From contig CACSIL010000051.1 of the NCBI GenBank assembly GCA_902705825.1, positions 279,675 through 343,674 of the forward strand: 64,000 nucleotides of DNA, written 5' to 3'. Within the stretch, counting starts at the first letter, position 1, and every line of letters starts with the position of its first letter. Both the position numbers and the translations under genes were made by a program. The notes under the pieces are model-generated. The model had not been told where the DNA came from, made no database searches, and worked only from the letters and a program-made list of their open reading frames with translations. This stretch comes from Halioglobus japonicus (GTDB lineage: Bacteria > Pseudomonadota > Gammaproteobacteria > Pseudomonadales > Halieaceae). Positions 1 through 10,168 of the stretch are shown piece by piece.

Positions 1-399
1 GAATGCCTGTACAAGGCGATTGAGCTGGTAAAACCCGGCGCCACGCTGGGTGATATCGGGCATGTGATTCAGCAACATGCGGAGAAACACTATTACTCGG
101 TGGTCAGGGAATACTGCGGGCACGGCATCGGCAAGATATTTCACGAAGACCCACAGGTGTTGCACTATGGCAAGAAGGGTACCGGCATGGTGCTGGAGCC
201 CGGTATGACATTCACCATCGAGCCGATGATCAATGCGGGGCGACGCCATACGCGTTTGAACAAAGCAGACGGCTGGACCGTCACCACGCGCGACGGACGC
301 CTGTCGGCCCAGTGGGAACACACTATACTAGTGACTGAAGATGGCCATGAAGTCCTCACCCGCCGCAGCGACGAAACCCGCTTGGCCAAGAGTGCCTAA
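1..399 (+). CDS. map: Methionine aminopeptidase type I, C-terminal part
   Basis: This gene enters the window already open; the first codon seen is GAA and the TAA stop is at 397-399. It encodes the last 132 residues of a cytosolic M24A metallopeptidase that removes the initiator methionine from nascent proteins. Seen directly: the CGHGIG segment with the substrate-side His, then TIEPM with a metal-binding Glu, and WEHTILVT with the last metal-binding Glu, in the order known for type I Map. It precedes glnD, as in many gammaproteobacteria. The upstream rpsB/tsf region often found next to map lies outside the window. Identity is clear; only the N-terminus is missing. Confidence 0.96.
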   Translation, partial: ECLYKAIELVKPGATLGDIGHVIQQHAEKHYYSVVREYCGHGIGKIFHEDPQVLHYGKKGTGMVLEPGMTFTIEPMINAGRRHTRLNKADGWTVTTRDGRLSAQWEHTILVTEDGHEVLTRRSDETRLAKSA

Positions 400-406
400 A
401 CAAACA

Positions 407-3088
407 ATGATTGAAGAGACCATACAACTGCCGCCAGAACTGTTCGACGCAGCTGCGTTCGGAGCTCAGCTCGCAGACGCGAACGCGAACGACATTCAGA
501 GTTGCAAGGAGGCCATCGACAAGTCCACTGCCTACCTGCACGAGCAGTTCAACACAGGCGCACAAGCCAGGGATCTCATACGCCTGCGCGCCGTCTTCAT
601 GGATGAGTTCCTGGCCGCGCTGTGGGATCAGCAAAACTGGGGTTCCTCGGAACTTGCCCTCGTTGCAGTCGGCGGCTATGGGCGCGGAGAACTGCACCCT
701 CACTCAGATATAGACCTGCTCATTCTGCTCGGCGAGAACTGCGATGACAGCAACAGCGAGTTATCCGACTTCCTGACCCTGCTATGGGATACAGGCCTCA
801 ATATCGGCCCCAGCGTCCGCAACCTGGAAGAGTGTGTCGAGCGCGCCGCTGGCGATATCACAATACTCACCAGCCTCATGGAGGCACGGGTGATTCGCGG
901 CCCCGAACAGTTAATGCAACAGGTGCGCGAACGCACAGCGCCGGACAAGATGTGGTCCAGCCAGGATTTTTTCCAGGCCAAACTGGAAGAGCAACTGGCC
1001 AGGCACAACAAGTTTGCGGACACCGAGTATAACCTCGAACCCAATGTCAAAAAATCTCCCGGTGGCTTGCGCGATTTGCAGATCATCGGCTGGATAGCCG
1101 AACGTCATTTTGGTGTTGAATCCGTCGAGAAAATTACAGCCAAGGAGTTTCTCAACTCGGAAGAAATGGCGATCTTCACGAAAGGGCGGGACTTCATGTG
1201 GCAGGTGCGTTACGCACTGCATATGGTCGCTGATCGCGAGGAAGACAGGTTATTGTTCCACCATCAGCGCGAACTCGCCTCATTGTGGGGGTTCAAGGAC
1301 GGTGACAAGCTGGCGGTAGAGCAGTTCATGCAAACCTACTACCGCTGGGCACTGGCACTGGGGCAACTGAACGAGGTGCTCATCCAGAACTTCGATCAGG
1401 CGATACTACACCAGGACAAAGAGGATGAAATCAGCATCCTCAACGAGCGCTTTCAGGTACGCAATGGGTATATCGAAGCCCGCGATGATGCGCTTTTCAG
1501 CACCACACCCAACGCGCTGCTGGAGGTGTTTCTCCTGTGTGCCCAGCACAAGGAAATTCTCGGCATTGCAGCACCCACCACGCGCCTCATTCGCGACAAC
1601 CGGCATCAGATAGACGATGCATTCAGAGCTGACGAGCAGAACAAGCAAATGTTTTTGCAGATCATGCGCAGCCCAAACAAAATGACCCGACAACTGCGGC
1701 GCATGACAAGCTACGGCATCCTCGGTGACTACCTGCCGGAATTTGGCCGCATTATGGGGCAGATGCAACACGACTTGTTTCACACCTACACGGTGGATGC
1801 CCACACACTGGAAGTGATCAAAAATGCGCGGCGCTTTGCGGCGCACGACACCGAGGATAAATTCCCGGTCACCAGTCGGGTCGCGCGGCGGCTGCGTAAA
1901 ATTGAACTGCTGTATATCGCCGCGCTCTATCACGATATCGGCAAGGGCCGCGGCGGAGATCACTCAGAACTCGGCGCGGTGGATGCAGCGAAGTTCTGCG
2001 AGAACCACGGTCTGGATGAAAAAGACTCCGAACTGGTGGTATGGCTTGTGCGCAACCACCTGCTGATGTCGGCCGTGGCACAACGCAAAGACATTTCTGA
2101 CCCGGAAGTTATTCAGCAGTTTGCGGAACATATGGGCGACGAAGAACATCTGGACTATCTGCTGACGCTGACAGTTGCCGACATCAACGGCACCAACCCT
2201 ACGCTGTGGAACGCGTGGCGCGGCAGCTTGCTGCGCCAACTGTATACCGAGACGCGCCGGGCGCTGCGCCGGGGGCTGGATAACCCGATCGACAAGCAGG
2301 CCGTGGTAGAGCAGGTTCGGCGCGCTTCCAGCGATATTCTCGAAGGGCGGGGTTTCACGCTCGAAGAACTGGATGAGCTGTGGCAGAGCCGTGGCGAAGA
2401 TTACTTTTTGCGCGAGCGCACAGAAGATATCGCCTGGCATACCGAGGCGATCGCCGGACACATCCAACTCGACACACCACTGGTGCTGATTCGCCATGAC
2501 GCTGAATCAAGCGTTGCCAATACCACGCAGATTTTTATTCACGCGCGCAGTACAGCGCAGCTTTTTTCCCGCATTTGCACAGCGCTGGAACAGCTGGACC
2601 TGAACATACACGACGCCCGCATCTACGATGCCAATAACGGCATGAGTCTGGATACCTTCTTTGTGCTCGACTCAAGCGGTAAGCCGATAACCCACGATGC
2701 CGCGCGACAGGCACACATCAAGGAATACCTGAGCGAGGCGCTGGAAAGTGACAGCGCGAAAGTCGCGATACCGGAGTGGCGTACACCCCGAAAAATGAAG
2801 TCGTTTTCGGTGCCTACCGAAACGCGCATTTATCTGGACGAGATAAAGAATATGTCTGTACTGGAAGTCTCAACACCGGATCGCCCCGGTCTTCTGGCGC
2901 GACTCGGAAGAATATTTGTCTCCTTCAATATCGAGCTGCAGGCCGCAAAAATTCAAACGCTGGGGGAACGCGTGGAAGACGTTTTCTTTATTACCGATAG
3001 CGAGCAGCAACCCATTACCGATGCAAAAACGTGCAACGCACTGCAACGCATGATTTGCGACGAACTTGACGAACAGGCTGCAGCGTAG
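407..3088 (+). CDS. glnD: Bifunctional uridylyltransferase / uridylyl-removing enzyme GlnD
   Basis: The product (893 aa, close to the usual ~890) adds or removes UMP on PII proteins in response to glutamine and so sets nitrogen regulation. Visible are the nucleotidyltransferase motif GGYGRGE near residue 89 followed by an SDIDLL acidic pair, an HD phosphohydrolase motif (His509-Asp510) for UMP removal, and two C-terminal ACT domains starting near residues 707 and 818 for glutamine sensing. I chose ATG 407, seven bases after map. An in-frame ATG at 341 would overlap map by 59 nt and add a proline/alanine-rich stretch not expected in the family. The stop overlaps the dapC start by one base, suggesting coupled translation. 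Confidence 0.97.
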   Translation: MIEETIQLPPELFDAAAFGAQLADANANDIQSCKEAIDKSTAYLHEQFNTGAQARDLIRLRAVFMDEFLAALWDQQNWGSSELALVAVGGYGRGELHPHSDIDLLILLGENCDDSNSELSDFLTLLWDTGLNIGPSVRNLEECVERAAGDITILTSLMEARVIRGPEQLMQQVRERTAPDKMWSSQDFFQAKLEEQLARHNKFADTEYNLEPNVKKSPGGLRDLQIIGWIAERHFGVESVEKITAKEFLNSEEMAIFTKGRDFMWQVRYALHMVADREEDRLLFHHQRELASLWGFKDGDKLAVEQFMQTYYRWALALGQLNEVLIQNFDQAILHQDKEDEISILNERFQVRNGYIEARDDALFSTTPNALLEVFLLCAQHKEILGIAAPTTRLIRDNRHQIDDAFRADEQNKQMFLQIMRSPNKMTRQLRRMTSYGILGDYLPEFGRIMGQMQHDLFHTYTVDAHTLEVIKNARRFAAHDTEDKFPVTSRVARRLRKIELLYIAALYHDIGKGRGGDHSELGAVDAAKFCENHGLDEKDSELVVWLVRNHLLMSAVAQRKDISDPEVIQQFAEHMGDEEHLDYLLTLTVADINGTNPTLWNAWRGSLLRQLYTETRRALRRGLDNPIDKQAVVEQVRRASSDILEGRGFTLEELDELWQSRGEDYFLRERTEDIAWHTEAIAGHIQLDTPLVLIRHDAESSVANTTQIFIHARSTAQLFSRICTALEQLDLNIHDARIYDANNGMSLDTFFVLDSSGKPITHDAARQAHIKEYLSEALESDSAKVAIPEWRTPRKMKSFSVPTETRIYLDEIKNMSVLEVSTPDRPGLLARLGRIFVSFNIELQAAKIQTLGERVEDVFFITDSEQQPITDAKTCNALQRMICDELDEQAAA

Positions 3089-4278
3089 TGCATCCCAGCC
3101 TCAACCGTCTGGAGCCCTACCCGTTCACAAAACTGCAGCAGCTGTTCAGTGACCTGACGCCGGCGGCGGACAAATCACCGATTGCGCTGTCCATCGGCGA
3201 ACCCCAGCACCCCTCGCCGCAATTTGTGCTCGATGTCATTGCCGAGAATCTGCACCGTCTCGCCAACTACCCCACCACAGCGGGCCTGCCTGAACTGCGC
3301 AGCGCCATCGCCGGATGGCTGACACGCCGCTTCGCGCTGCCCGAGGTAGATGCTGACAATCAGGTTTTGCCGGTAAGCGGGACACGCGAAGCCCTGTTTT
3401 CGTTTGCCCAGGCCGTGGTAACGCCCGGGTCCGATGCGCTGGTGATGAGTCCGAACCCGTTTTACCAGATCTATGAGGGCGCGGCCTTACTGGCAGGAGC
3501 AAGCCCACACTTTATAAATTGCACGCAGGAATCGGCTCTGCTGCCGGACTTTTCGAGCGTAACCGCCGCCCAGTGGCAGCAGTGCCAGTTGTTATATCTC
3601 TGCAGCCCGGGCAATCCAACCGGTGCCGTTCTATCTATAGAGCAGCTGCAGGACCTTATCCGCCTGGCGCACGAGTTCGATTTTGTCATCGCCAGTGATG
3701 AGTGTTACTCGGAGATCTATTTCGACGAGGACGCGCCACCCCCGGGTTTGCTACAGGCCTGTGCCGCTATGGGAGACACCGACTATCGTCGCTGCGTGGT
3801 CTTTCACAGCCTGTCCAAACGCTCCAATCTGCCGGGCCTTCGCTCCGGTTTTGTGGCGGGAGATGCACAGATACTGCACGCGTTTTTGCAATACCGTACC
3901 TATCACGGCTGCGCCCTGCCGATTCATCACCAGTTGGGCAGTATCGCGGCGTGGAATGACGAGCAGCATGTCAAAATGAACAGGCAGCAGTACCGCGACA
4001 AGTTTAGCGCTGTACTGGCGGAGTTTGCCGGGCACCTGCCGGTGCGCGCCCCGGATGCAGGGTTTTACCTGTGGCCAGAAACTCCGGTGAGCGATACAGA
4101 GTTTGCCCGCCAACTCTATGCCGGTGAGAATGTTGTGGTGCTGCCGGGCCGCTTTCTGGCCCGCGAATCAAACGGCATAAACCCGGGTGAAAACCGGGTG
4201 CGCATGGCACTGGTGGCGAGCACAGAGAATTGTATAGAAGCAGCACAGCGCATTGTCCACCGACTGAACGCATTGTAG
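3088..4278 (+). CDS. dapC: Succinyldiaminopimelate transaminase DapC
   Basis: PLP-dependent fold-type I aminotransferase (396 aa) that makes N-succinyl-LL-2,6-diaminopimelate from the 6-oxo intermediate in the lysine/peptidoglycan pathway. Seen: the substrate-arm region NYPTTAG, the CSPGNPTG motif, SDECYSE with the PLP-contacting Asp and Tyr, and HSLSKRSNLPGLR carrying the Schiff-base Lys244. It starts with GTG, whose G is the last base of the glnD TAG, a stop/start overlap seen again elsewhere in this window. The neighbouring dapD and dapE support DapC over a generic aspartate aminotransferase. Confidence 0.93.
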   Translation: MHPSLNRLEPYPFTKLQQLFSDLTPAADKSPIALSIGEPQHPSPQFVLDVIAENLHRLANYPTTAGLPELRSAIAGWLTRRFALPEVDADNQVLPVSGTREALFSFAQAVVTPGSDALVMSPNPFYQIYEGAALLAGASPHFINCTQESALLPDFSSVTAAQWQQCQLLYLCSPGNPTGAVLSIEQLQDLIRLAHEFDFVIASDECYSEIYFDEDAPPPGLLQACAAMGDTDYRRCVVFHSLSKRSNLPGLRSGFVAGDAQILHAFLQYRTYHGCALPIHHQLGSIAAWNDEQHVKMNRQQYRDKFSAVLAEFAGHLPVRAPDAGFYLWPETPVSDTEFARQLYAGENVVVLPGRFLARESNGINPGENRVRMALVASTENCIEAAQRIVHRLNAL

Positions 4279-4288
4279 AGCCAACGTT

Positions 4289-4942
4289 ATGCTGATCGCT
4301 GAGCGCGCCGATTACATACTTCACCGGCTGCAGGAATTGTATCCAGAAACGCCGGTGCCACTGGATCACAGCGACCCCTTCACGCTCCTGATTGCCGTGC
4401 TGCTCAGCGCCCAGTGCACCGACGAGCGAGTCAATCAGGTGACCCCCGCACTGTTTGCGCTGGCCGACAACCCGGCAGACATGGCGGCGCTGGATGTCGA
4501 ACAAATCAGGGCCATTATTCGGCCCTGCGGCCTGTCGCCGCAGAAATCAAAGGCGATAAAACGCCTCAGTGAGATCCTCCTTGAAGAACACGGCGGCAGC
4601 GTACCCGCCGACATGGAGGCACTGGAGCGCCTGCCGGGCGTTGGCCACAAGACGGCCAGCGTGGTGATGTCACAGGCGTTTGGTGTACCCGCTTTCCCGG
4701 TGGACACCCATATCCATCGACTGGCTCAACGCTGGGGATTGACGCGCGGCAAGAGCGTGGTGCAGACGGAACGGGATCTGAAACGCCTGTTTCCCAAGGA
4801 ATACTGGAACAGGCTGCACCTGCAGATTATTTTCTACGGCCGCCAGTATTGCACGGCGCGCGGCTGTGACGGACGGGTCTGCGAGATTTGCCGCACGTGC
4901 TATCCCAACCGCAAACACCCGAAGAAATGCCATAAGGCCTGA
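4289..4942 (+). CDS. nth: Endonuclease III (DNA glycosylase/AP lyase)
   Basis: Base-excision repair enzyme (217 aa) that removes oxidised pyrimidines and cuts the abasic site. Seen: the helix-hairpin-helix LPGVGHKTA with its catalytic Lys, followed by FPVDTHIHR with the catalytic Asp, both as in the family. The C-terminal cysteines, which hold a [4Fe-4S] cluster in E. coli with C-x6-C-x2-C-x5-C spacing, are here spaced C-x4-C-x4-C-x2-C-x2-C, with one more Cys near the end. The cluster may be altered or lost. The gene sits ten bases after dapC, inside the dap cluster, and is probably cotranscribed. Confidence 0.93.
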   Translation: MLIAERADYILHRLQELYPETPVPLDHSDPFTLLIAVLLSAQCTDERVNQVTPALFALADNPADMAALDVEQIRAIIRPCGLSPQKSKAIKRLSEILLEEHGGSVPADMEALERLPGVGHKTASVVMSQAFGVPAFPVDTHIHRLAQRWGLTRGKSVVQTERDLKRLFPKEYWNRLHLQIIFYGRQYCTARGCDGRVCEICRTCYPNRKHPKKCHKA

Positions 4943-5015
4943 GCGCTACACCTACTGCCCCGGCTTTGCTATGCTACGCGCCCGTGGCGACCACACTACC
5001 CAATGGAAAATTGTT

Positions 5016-5372
5016 GTGATTACACTCTACGGTATCAAGAACTGCGACACGGTAAAAAAAGCGCGAAAGTGGCTCGATGTACACAACATCGATTACCAAT
5101 TTCACGATTTCAGGGAAGACGGCCTGGACAGTGACGCCGTCACCGCCTGGATAGATGAGTTGGGTTGGCAGAACCTGTTGAACCGGCGCAGCCAAAGCTG
5201 GAAGACGCTGGGCGAAGAAGCGCGCGAGTCCATGGACGACGCGGCTGCCCACAAAGCAGTGCTGGCCCATCCGACGCTGATCAAACGGCCACTACTGGAT
5301 ACCGGGGAGCAGCGTTATACCGGTTTTTCCGCAGCGAATTACGCAAAGATTTTTAACGCACACACGCTCTGA
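5016..5372 (+). CDS. ArsC/Spx-family protein (YffB-like)
   Basis: Thioredoxin-fold protein of the ArsC/Spx/YffB family, 118 aa from the chosen GTG start, equal to E. coli YffB. It starts with ITLYGIKNC, placing the single active-site-like Cys at residue 10, and lacks the CxxC of thioredoxins. A longer open frame from 4866 exists, but it overlaps nth and its extra residues do not resemble the family. YffB-type genes commonly sit just before dapE, and this one is just before dapD-dapE. Arsenate reductase activity is not implied; the physiological role of YffB-type proteins is not settled. Confidence 0.88.
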   Translation: MITLYGIKNCDTVKKARKWLDVHNIDYQFHDFREDGLDSDAVTAWIDELGWQNLLNRRSQSWKTLGEEARESMDDAAAHKAVLAHPTLIKRPLLDTGEQRYTGFSAANYAKIFNAHTL

Positions 5373-5400
5373 CGGGCGTGTCATTCACAATGGAGACAGC

Positions 5401-6420
5401 ATGACAGACGGCGTATTTGCCCTCGGCCTGGGCGTGGGCACCCGCAACGACAAAGGACAGTGGCTGGAAGTGTTTTTTCCTCAGCCTCTGCTAAACCCCT
5501 CGCAATCACTCGCGGCAGTACTTGCGAACTGCGATAACGACCACGCACTCAGCCATGATGAACTGGCTGCACTGCAAGCGGCACTCGTAGAAGCGGGTGA
5601 AAAAACGCAGGCACAGCTCGCGGGGCAGCTACTGGAAAGTGGGCGCCCTGTTGTGGCAGTGCTGCTTGAGGGTGACAAGCCACCGGGCAATGTACCGGAG
5701 GGTTACTTAAAACTGCACTTGCTTTCACACCGCCTGGTGAAACCCCACGGCACCAATCTGGAAGGGTTGTTTGGCGTGCTGCCCAATGTCGCCTGGACCA
5801 GCGAGGGCGCAATTGATCTCGCAGAATTACCCCAGCGCCAACTGGCTGCCAGACTTCGCGGTGAAGTGCTGGAAGTCAGCTGCGTGGACAAGTTCCCGAA
5901 AATGACAAATTACGTGGTGCCCGACGGGGTTCGTATCGCCCACACCGCGAGGGTGCGACTGGGTGCCCACCTGGGAGAAGGCACTACCATCATGCATGAG
6001 GGCTTCGTCAACTTTAACGCGGGTACCGAAGGTCCCGGCATGATTGAAGGGCGTATCTCAGCCGGTGTTATGGTCGGTAGCGGCTCCGATCTGGGTGGCG
6101 GTTGCTCAACCATAGGCACGCTGTCCGGCGGCGGGAATATTGTGATTTCAGTGGGCGAGAAATGCCTGATAGGTGCGAATGCCGGTATCGGCATCCCACT
6201 GGGCGACCGCTGCACAGTCGAGGCTGGCCTGTTTGTCACCGCTGGCACCAAGGTGACGCTGTTGGATGCCGATGGTATGCCGGCAGAGACCGCCAAAGCA
6301 CGCGATCTAGCGGGCAAGTCGGATCTGCTGTTCCGCCGCAATTCCAGCACCGGTGCGGTGGAGTGCCTGACCAATCGTACAGCCGTAGAGCTGAACGAAG
6401 AACTGCACGCTCACAACTGA
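5401..6420 (+). CDS. dapD: Tetrahydrodipicolinate N-succinyltransferase DapD (long type)
   Basis: Acyltransferase (339 aa) that succinylates tetrahydrodipicolinate from succinyl-CoA. It resembles the long, Pseudomonas-type DapD rather than the ~274-aa E. coli form. The C-terminal half has the hexapeptide-repeat pattern of a left-handed beta-helix, with glycine-rich runs such as LGGGCSTIG, LSGGGN and GANAGIGI, and a cis-acting GVRIAHTARVRLGA turn region. It is preceded by a good GGAGA ribosome site. With dapC upstream and dapE 24 bases downstream, it completes the succinylase branch apart from dapB and dapF, which are not in the window. Confidence 0.94.
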   Translation: MTDGVFALGLGVGTRNDKGQWLEVFFPQPLLNPSQSLAAVLANCDNDHALSHDELAALQAALVEAGEKTQAQLAGQLLESGRPVVAVLLEGDKPPGNVPEGYLKLHLLSHRLVKPHGTNLEGLFGVLPNVAWTSEGAIDLAELPQRQLAARLRGEVLEVSCVDKFPKMTNYVVPDGVRIAHTARVRLGAHLGEGTTIMHEGFVNFNAGTEGPGMIEGRISAGVMVGSGSDLGGGCSTIGTLSGGGNIVISVGEKCLIGANAGIGIPLGDRCTVEAGLFVTAGTKVTLLDADGMPAETAKARDLAGKSDLLFRRNSSTGAVECLTNRTAVELNEELHAHN

Positions 6421-8319
<1,899 letters not shown>

Positions 8320-8339
8320 GAATACTCCTGTTTATAGTG

Positions 8340-8353
8340 TAAACGTACGTATA
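8340..8353. promoter_or_regulatory. Candidate operator palindrome before the SDR gene
   Basis: The 14-base sequence centred on ACGTACGT is a palindrome broken by one mismatched pair. It lies 21 bases upstream of the SDR start codon, where a repressor would block transcription or initiation. TetR-family regulators often bind sites of this size and symmetry, but no regulator gene is adjacent, so the assignment is only a suggestion. Confidence 0.3.
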
Positions 8354-8374
8354 TTGATGGGCTAAAGGAGGAGA

Positions 8375-8393
8375 CGGCCTGCATACAAGGCCG
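8375..8393. terminator. Small hairpin downstream of rsmJ
   Basis: CGGCCT and AGGCCG form a 6-bp stem with a 7-base loop, 30 bases after the rsmJ stop (minus strand). On that strand it is followed by a pyrimidine-rich stretch rather than a clean U-run, so it is at best a weak intrinsic terminator separating rsmJ from the SDR gene. Confidence 0.3.
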
Positions 8394-8422
8394 GGACATC
8401 GTGTACTTTTGCAGTGACAAGA

Positions 8423-9214
8423 CTACAACAGCTTGCGGTGTACATAAACATCGTAGCGCACAGACTTGCCAACGATACGGTGAGATGGCTTCTGCCCCGC
8501 CAGGCTGGCCGCTTTTGCGGGACGCTTCACCACCACACGGGGCGTGTTCTGCCGCAGGGCCCACACCAGCAAATCATCGGCATCCTGCGGGTTGGTGGAA
8601 CGCTCCAACAGGGATTGGAACACCGCCATCTCTTTTTTAACTGCCGCACTCTTACGGCGAGTTGGAAACATCGGGTCGAGGTAGATAACGTCCACACTGG
8701 CCATTTTTGCAGGTACCAGCTCGCGGGCATCGCCGGGCGACAGATGCATGCGCTGCACAACCGCTGTCAACCAGGGGTCGTCACTGCCAGCGGCAGCCAG
8801 CAAACCGGAGCGCAGCAGTTCGACGATCACGGGGTCGCGCTCGCAGAGCACCACTTCGCAGCCCAGGTCGGCAAGTACAAACGCATCTCTGGCCAGCCCA
8901 GCCGTTGCATCCAGCACATTCAGCACCGGCTTCTTTCCGTGACCAACGGCCCTGCCCAGCAGTTCACGCGAACCGGAATTGCGGCGGTGGCGCATCCCCG
9001 CACTGCCGAAATCGACTAACACCGGCCCTGGCGCTGCGCGGCCCGTAGTTTGCAGCCGCAGCACACTGTCCTCGACAATCAAAAGCGCCGCAGCCGCATC
9101 ACAATGTGCCGGTTCAATGCCGGTTGCCAGCAGGGGCAGGCCGAGGTGCTGTGCAAGTCGTGCAGCGCTGGCGTAATCAGCCTCTGTGGCTGCCAGCAGC
9201 GCCAGCTCAGGCAT
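8423..9214 (-). CDS. rsmJ: 16S rRNA (guanine1516-N2)-methyltransferase RsmJ
   Basis: SAM-dependent rRNA methyltransferase of the YhiQ family, 263 aa from the chosen ATG. Seen: the SAM-binding motif VLDATAGLARDAF, the acidic end of strand 2 in VVLCERDP, and the family motif YLDPMFPTR with the DPM(F/Y)P signature, followed by a lysine-rich KKEMA segment and the C-terminal VVVKRPAKA. A TTG at 9232 would add six residues; ATG 9214 is more likely. It is the third gene of a minus-strand group after the cyclase and HD genes. Confidence 0.93.
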   Translation of the reverse strand: MPELALLAATEADYASAARLAQHLGLPLLATGIEPAHCDAAAALLIVEDSVLRLQTTGRAAPGPVLVDFGSAGMRHRRNSGSRELLGRAVGHGKKPVLNVLDATAGLARDAFVLADLGCEVVLCERDPVIVELLRSGLLAAAGSDDPWLTAVVQRMHLSPGDARELVPAKMASVDVIYLDPMFPTRRKSAAVKKEMAVFQSLLERSTNPQDADDLLVWALRQNTPRVVVKRPAKAASLAGQKPSHRIVGKSVRYDVYVHRKLL

Positions 9215-9247
9215 TCTGTGTGAGTCGGGCAATGGGAAGGACGCGGA

Positions 9248-10168
9248 TCAGCAGTGTTGACCACGCTCCAGCATCGCTACCAAATCACGGCAGTTTTCCT
9301 GGATTGCGTCCATGTAGAGGTGATCGCCACCGAAATGGTTGGCTGCATAGCGGTGAACGCCATTGAAATGGCCGTTCAGGCGCACTTCAATCGCATTGCG
9401 CATGAATTCGGGTGTCTGGTCCAGTAGCTGCTCGGGAGACCTGTACATAATGCCTTTGTAGCCGTCCTCACTGGCTTCGCCCGCCAGCCCGCCGGCAGCA
9501 AACTCCTCATAGAGATACTCGCGACACTTCTGCACGTACTCAAGATCGGCCATCTGTGCGATAAGATCTGCGGTGCCCAGCAATTTACCCAGCATATGCT
9601 CCCGCTCATTCGCCACCGGCACGTCCGCCAGATCAACCTCATAGCCAGTGAAGTGCATAATACGGGCACAGGGCTCTACCATGTGGCCCAGCCCTACGGT
9701 TGGCAGGTAGTCTGTGACAAAACGAATACCACGACTGACGTGTATCTTGGTGTAGGCCGCGCCATTTTTATGCCGACTATCTCGCGATTTCCTGATATAG
9801 CCGGAGTCGTGGAACAGTGCAGCAGCAATGCCTATCATCGCCCTTTCCGGGCCCAGTGCCTCTTCCGGCGCGCGACTGCGATCATGGCCGTCGAGCAGGC
9901 GCGCCATCGCCAGCGTTACATCGAGAACATGCTGTGCGTTGTGATAACGGACATCACAGGCCCGGTAACCTGGATAGGTGCCTGTGTATAGTCGATCAAA
10001 ATCGTAAAACAACACCGCCAGAGGAGCCAGATCAACGCCCGGATAGCACGCCGCCAGTATAGACGTGACTGTAGAGGCAACACTGGCGGTGTCCGACACG
10101 TCAACCGTGTTACTGACGTCCATGTGTCCGGCTCGCTCGAGTATCCCCATTACGAACTCAGTCCTCAT
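9248..10168 (-). CDS. HD-domain protein resembling class I cyclic-nucleotide phosphodiesterases
   Basis: A 306-aa soluble HD-superfamily hydrolase. The metal-binding pattern is unusually close to class I (animal-type) cyclic-nucleotide phosphodiesterases: YHNAQH at residues 75-80, His120-Asp121 in ALFHD, His172 in MHFTGY and Asp201 in GTADLIAQMAD. The second motif is HDSGYI rather than the full class I signature, so true phosphodiesterase activity is inference. The start codon lies inside the end of the cyclase gene (11-nt overlap), and an alternative ATG at 10150 has a better-spaced GAGGA. Pairing with a cyclase suggests it degrades the cyclase product. Confidence 0.72.
   Translation of the reverse strand: MRTEFVMGILERAGHMDVSNTVDVSDTASVASTVTSILAACYPGVDLAPLAVLFYDFDRLYTGTYPGYRACDVRYHNAQHVLDVTLAMARLLDGHDRSRAPEEALGPERAMIGIAAALFHDSGYIRKSRDSRHKNGAAYTKIHVSRGIRFVTDYLPTVGLGHMVEPCARIMHFTGYEVDLADVPVANEREHMLGKLLGTADLIAQMADLEYVQKCREYLYEEFAAGGLAGEASEDGYKGIMYRSPEQLLDQTPEFMRNAIEVRLNGHFNGVHRYAANHFGGDHLYMDAIQENCRDLVAMLERGQHC

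Noticed and set aside
4866-5015. N-terminal extension of the YffB-like gene
   Set aside because: It overlaps nth in another frame and adds 50 residues not seen in the 118-residue family.
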